From Saprospiraceae bacterium (GTDB lineage: Bacteria; Bacteroidota; Bacteroidia; Chitinophagales; Saprospiraceae): DNA of 7,602 bases. The notes under the pieces are model-generated. The model made no database searches. It was not told the DNA's origin and saw nothing but the letters and a program-made list of their open reading frames with translations. The translations under genes were made by a program, and so were the position numbers. The DNA lies in contig JALZWC010001034.1 in the NCBI GenBank assembly GCA_023300255.1, positions 1 to 7,602 on the forward strand, in the 5' to 3' direction. This document shows, in pieces, positions 5,301 through 7,602 of this stretch (position 1 is its first letter; every line of letters starts with the position of its first letter).

Positions 5301-7602
5301 CTTCTGAACCTAGTTGTACAGGGATCGGAGATGGTACGATTGATTTGACGCTGACAGGTGGGACGCCTATTAACGGGGATTACAATTATGCTTGGTCGAA
5401 TGGACTACCCAATACTAACAATCCAACAAATCTTTCTCCTGGCATATATGATGCAACGATCACAGATGCTCAAGGCTGTAGTACTACTGCCGCAAGTATT
5501 ATTAATGCGACTCCTGCTTTAGTTGCTTCAACAAACGGTATAGATCCTACCTGTGTGAATGGTGATGACGGCCAATTGACCGTAAATGTATCAGGAGGGA
5601 ATACGCCATATACCTACCAATGGAATGACCCATTTCAACAAAATACAGCAACGGCTTTTGCTTTGAAAACAGCTATATACGATGTGACGGTTACAGATGC
5701 GAATGATTGTGAACAAATTCTTCGAGATACTTTATTCCAGCCTCCAGGCTTATTTCTAAATATACAAAATATAACAAACCCATCTTGCGCAGGCGCAAAC
5801 GATGGAGTAATAGATGTTTTTGTAAATGGAGGTACAGCCCCTTATGCTTATTTATGGAATACAGGAGCAACTATCGATAGAATTGTTTCCGTGGAAGAGG
5901 CTTTCTATTCTGTCTCTATTACGGATGCGAATGATTGTATTGCTATTTTAGATTCAATTGAATTAGATGCTCCAGAAGTAATGGATATTGACTTTATTAA
6001 TATCCAAGTACCTATCTGCAAAGGCGTAAGTGACGGAGCTGTTGATATTACTGTGAATGGAGGAGTTGCTCCTTATCGCTACTCTTGGAATACAGGTACG
6101 GGCAGCAAGGACTTACGTAATATACCAGAAGGCAATTATATGGTAACAGTCACAGATGATAATAACTGTCGAACGGTGTCTGATACGCTCCAAATAGTCG
6201 CCCCTCAAGGAATAACAATTAATGACTTTCTAGTGGTGGATTCCATTCTATGTAAGGATATGGATAATGGCGTAGTTTTTATGAATGTGCTATCTGATGC
6301 ACCAGGCGCAAACAACTATATCTTCACATGGAAAGATAGTAGTCTAGTAACGGATAACTCTACAGGATTTTGGTTAAGTAGTGATTTTACCACACTTTCA
6401 GCAGGGATTTATAATTTGGAAATTCAAGATAATATTGGCTGTACTTTAGAAACTTCATTTACTTTGCCAGAACCAGATTACTTAATGATTGATACCATTT
6501 TGATGGAAACGCCATCTTGTTATGGTTCAGAAGATGGGAGTATTGTTGCTAATGTTAGTGGCGGTACAGAACCCTATATTTATAGCTGGTTATTACCGAA
6601 CAATAGTGTGCAAAGAACTAATCAAGGCTTCTTACAGAATATAAGTGGAGGTAATTATATGTTACAAATAATAGATGCCAATGGCTGTATTTCTAATAAT
6701 TTTTCTTTTGTCTTAGAAGAGCCATCTGCTATTAATATTACAGCTGCGTCTAATGACCCTGTTGGATGCGCAGAGCCAGAAAATGGACTCCTTGATATTG
6801 TTGCTAATGGAGGGAGAATGCCTTATAATTACGAATGGAGTAGTGGCTTGACCTCTCGTAGCATCAATGATTTGGATGCAGGTTTTTACACGGTTACTTT
6901 AACGGATGCTACAGGTTGTGATGCTATTGAAACCTTTAATGTTGGCTTCGAAGAAAATGGTTTGCAAATTGATATTGTTTCTATTACAGATAAAAGCTGT
7001 ACTAATTCTAATGATGGTGCTATTACTATTGCAGTGAGTGGTGGTCTAGGAATCTATCAATATGTATGGAGCAATGGCGTACAAGTAATAGCCAATGACA
7101 CGATGGAATTAACGAATCTAGGCGCTGGAAATTACAGTGTTAGTGTCGTGGATGAAAATGAAGATTTTTTATGTAGAGGTGCTTTAGAAGATATTGTCAT
7201 TAGTTCAGGAGGTTCTCTTTCTGTCCGACTGGATAATCTAACGAATGAGCTAGAATGTTTTGGAGATGATAATGGCGCATACGCTATATCTGTGAACGGA
7301 GGAACTGGACCATATAGTTATGAATGGAGTAATGGATCGAATATGGAAGACCAAGCCAATTTATCTGCTGGAGATTATTCTTTAACCATTGAAGATGTTA
7401 ATAATTGTATTTGGGTAAGTGATAATTTCTTCCCCCCCATTACGAGTCCGACTAATCCTCTAAGTGCAAATGCACTGACTACCACACCTGTGCTATGTGC
7501 AGGGGAAAGTAATGGATCTATTGCACTATCTATCAATGGCGGAATGTTACCTTATCAGTATAATTGGAATACGGGTGCAACTACGTCTACCATTCAAAAC
7601 TT
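2396..7602 (+). CDS. Giant secreted multidomain SprB-repeat surface adhesin (5' part, runs off the window)
   Basis: One uninterrupted frame of 1735 complete codons begins at the ATG at 2396 and is still open at the window end. An in-frame TGA at 2363-2365 and the lack of another in-frame start between them fix the start; there is no Shine-Dalgarno sequence, as is normal in Bacteroidota. Residues 1-24 form a Sec signal peptide (MNKK, hydrophobic core, then SIVA before Gln25). The order that follows is P (homo B) domain about 25-186, FN3 190-290, MAM-like jelly roll about 299-471, MopE-type metal-binding motif 481-543, two Ig-like modules 545-712, a PKD-like module to about 796, and SprB-type repeats from 797 on. 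No catalytic domain is visible. The family resembles SprB, the mobile gliding adhesin of Flavobacterium johnsoniae, but SprB repeats occur in many non-gliding adhesins, so no symbol is given. Cell-surface adhesion after Sec and type IX export is inferred; the sorting domain would lie beyond the window. Confidence 0.93.
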   Translation, partial: MNKKYKVCFYICIVCCLLGTSIVAQTTINNGACNTGISIPDNNCVDVSINVVASGNVLGQDIFLTEARLIMTHDWRADVEMTLTTPNDEASLLLIDRRGGTGDNWGLLSNGNCTQPMVLSDDGCAVEAINRANKSSDAVGRYTPEQSFADLYSTSNIDPNGIWNLRVCDQKSINIGTLDHFELVFAPVGCTAPSNITFSSITASSIDLAWMDNNACVGNVIIEYGPVGFTPSNGASSGSASSQVVSLNCTEDYVLTGLAEATEYDVYIRQSCGTTSYLYNSCKISFLTDCDVPPATLSEDFNNQTNCDGDGNCISCPTLSGVWRNSIVDSIDWIVNSGPTVTSRTGPSDDISGGGQYIYIESSFDCKLNKEAVLISDCINVVANAGTCHLSFYYHLFGVDINQLKLEGSTDGATWTNLWQQNGNQGDKWYKVYVDLSPFNNQVMQFRFVGNSTADTKPYGDIGLDQIEFYGPQVQPTDVRYADKDNDGFGDPNDSLSICFLVQPAGYVVDNTDCDDTNAAINPGAAELPCNLTDENCNGNADEQLILNPIAAISEVCSGTTATLEVQPANNGTIYWYNSASGGMPIDSGQLFTTPILMDTTIYYAQEIKDSLGQNCESDLIPVSVFVNPQPDISNASGPQSVCQATDFDLKDLIIQDANNATDTILFYSSDTYSSNSLISPNVSISSNTIYYIQAVSSTGCIDQLSVAFTIETTPVANITAPDTMKICFQSSPELILANNIGAGVAPFSYEWNIGTQNEEAIVFSRTKDFFQTYAVTITSANGCNSSDSIVVHTLPSLSSVEVVNIQEPGFCQTNGAIDIAPRDGLAPYGYVWNGPSFGITNNSSSSVYNIPSLPMGAYNITVTDAYGCNKVLPQQIVNGPDLSIDNVVDVTCHGDPNGAIHLTVGGLINPSFQWTDESNNPIATSEDLVNFPAGIYNVIVDSDNTQPCPLDSIVIKEPAPLEILNIITSEPSCTGIGDGTIDLTLTGGTPINGDYNYAWSNGLPNTNNPTNLSPGIYDATITDAQGCSTTAASIINATPALVASTNGIDPTCVNGDDGQLTVNVSGGNTPYTYQWNDPFQQNTATAFALKTAIYDVTVTDANDCEQILRDTLFQPPGLFLNIQNITNPSCAGANDGVIDVFVNGGTAPYAYLWNTGATIDRIVSVEEAFYSVSITDANDCIAILDSIELDAPEVMDIDFINIQVPICKGVSDGAVDITVNGGVAPYRYSWNTGTGSKDLRNIPEGNYMVTVTDDNNCRTVSDTLQIVAPQGITINDFLVVDSILCKDMDNGVVFMNVLSDAPGANNYIFTWKDSSLVTDNSTGFWLSSDFTTLSAGIYNLEIQDNIGCTLETSFTLPEPDYLMIDTILMETPSCYGSEDGSIVANVSGGTEPYIYSWLLPNNSVQRTNQGFLQNISGGNYMLQIIDANGCISNNFSFVLEEPSAINITAASNDPVGCAEPENGLLDIVANGGRMPYNYEWSSGLTSRSINDLDAGFYTVTLTDATGCDAIETFNVGFEENGLQIDIVSITDKSCTNSNDGAITIAVSGGLGIYQYVWSNGVQVIANDTMELTNLGAGNYSVSVVDENEDFLCRGALEDIVISSGGSLSVRLDNLTNELECFGDDNGAYAISVNGGTGPYSYEWSNGSNMEDQANLSAGDYSLTIEDVNNCIWVSDNFFPPITSPTNPLSANALTTTPVLCAGESNGSIALSINGGMLPYQYNWNTGATTSTIQN
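2468..4783 (+). other. Non-repetitive N-terminal domain block of the adhesin
   Basis: The P domain is recognised by the segments EARLIMTHDWRADVEMTLTTP, here residues just after the signal, then GDNWG and DPNGIWNLRVCDQ; in known proteins this jelly roll sits behind subtilisin-like or other proteases or stands alone in surface proteins. FN3 is shown by CTAPSNITF, IEYGPVGFTPSNG and LTGLAEATEYDVYIRQSCG. The MAM-like module has GATWTNLWQQNG, WYKVYVDLSPF and GDIGLDQIEFYG. The MopE-type motif reads YADKDNDGFGD, then NTDCDDTNAAINPGAAE and DENCNGNADE; its Asp-rich DxDxDG loop suggests calcium or other metal binding. The Ig-like modules carry the Bacteroidota pattern VCSGTTATL, WYNSASGG and TTIYYAQE, and a diverged second copy ends in NTIYYIQAVSSTGC. 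The PKD-like unit has FSYEWNIG and YAVTITSANGC. Domain edges are approximate because they were set by eye. Confidence 0.8.
4784..7602 (+). repeat. Array of 11 complete and 1 partial SprB-type protein repeats
   Basis: The unit starts are at 4784, 5039, 5279, 5519, 5750, 5978, 6209, 6479, 6728, 6959, 7214 and 7454. Complete units are 85, 80, 80, 77, 76, 77, 90, 83, 77, 85 and 80 residues long. The shared pattern is a short strand, then C-x(5)-[DN]G-[AT]I, then GG-x2-PY-x-Y-x-W, a variable loop, G-x-Y-x-V-x-V-x-D, and a second Cys. Every complete unit has exactly two cysteines at these places. Copies are diverged at the DNA level; the longest exact match noticed is 15 bases (5696-5710 and 5924-5938), so recent duplication is not evident. 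Unit 7 carries an insertion before its G-x-Y motif. The array continues past the window, so the total number of repeats is unknown. Confidence 0.9.
7432..7438 (+). other. Run of seven C inside the adhesin coding region
   Basis: Seven consecutive C residues occur in an otherwise AT-rich gene and encode the end of a Phe-Phe-Pro-Pro segment in repeat 11. The frame is intact with seven C. A change of one base would shift the frame and end the protein early. Tracts of this length can slip during replication, and they are also common sequencing-error sites. Whether it varies cannot be judged from one sequence. Confidence 0.5.

Noticed and set aside
4784..7602. CRISPR array or tandem DNA repeats
   Set aside because: The periodicity is at the protein level; the DNA copies are diverged and there are no identical short repeats with unique spacers.
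2396..7602. Secreted protease, based on the P domain
   Set aside because: No subtilisin triad, HExxH or cysteine protease motif was found in the visible 1735 residues.

Overview
This AT-rich window holds two genes in divergent orientation and carries clear Bacteroidota hallmarks. The coding style, the absence of Shine-Dalgarno-type leaders, a SprB-type repeat adhesin and the mix of P, FN3, MAM-like and MopE-type domains in one secreted protein all point to that phylum. Large multidomain secreted proteins of this sort are typical of the Saprospira/Lewinella/Aureispira side of the phylum, but that finer placement is inference from protein style, not from a marker gene.

Layout. (1) Positions 1-210 contain no credible gene. 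They hold a long imperfect hairpin (4-82) followed without a gap by three small stem-loops (to about 129) and a 10-bp palindrome (180-189). This is the least explained part of the window. (2) Positions 211-1938, minus strand, encode a complete predicted lipoprotein amidohydrolase of the Amidohydro_3 (YtcJ-like) type with the expected metal-ligand motifs. (3) Positions 1939-2395 are the shared upstream region of the two genes. They contain a perfect 12-bp inverted repeat (2011-2040), several weaker dyads and a possible Bacteroidota -7 promoter element for the amidohydrolase. (4) From 2396 to the end of the window, plus strand, runs a single open frame of 1735 complete codons with no stop. It has a Sec signal peptide, then a P (homo B) domain, an FN3 domain, a MAM-like jelly roll, a MopE-type putative metal-binding motif, two Ig-like modules, a PKD-like module, and then 11 complete and one partial SprB-type repeats of 76-90 residues. 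The C-terminus lies beyond the window, so a type IX secretion sorting domain can be expected but not seen.

How they fit together. Nothing in the sequence links the two genes functionally. They are transcribed away from each other. The adhesin is probably exported by Sec and then the type IX secretion system to the cell surface. The amidohydrolase is probably lipid-anchored in the envelope. The points most worth a second look are the hairpin chain at the left edge, the strictly conserved cysteine pair in every adhesin repeat, the P domain that has no protease attached, and a 7-C tract inside the repeat region.
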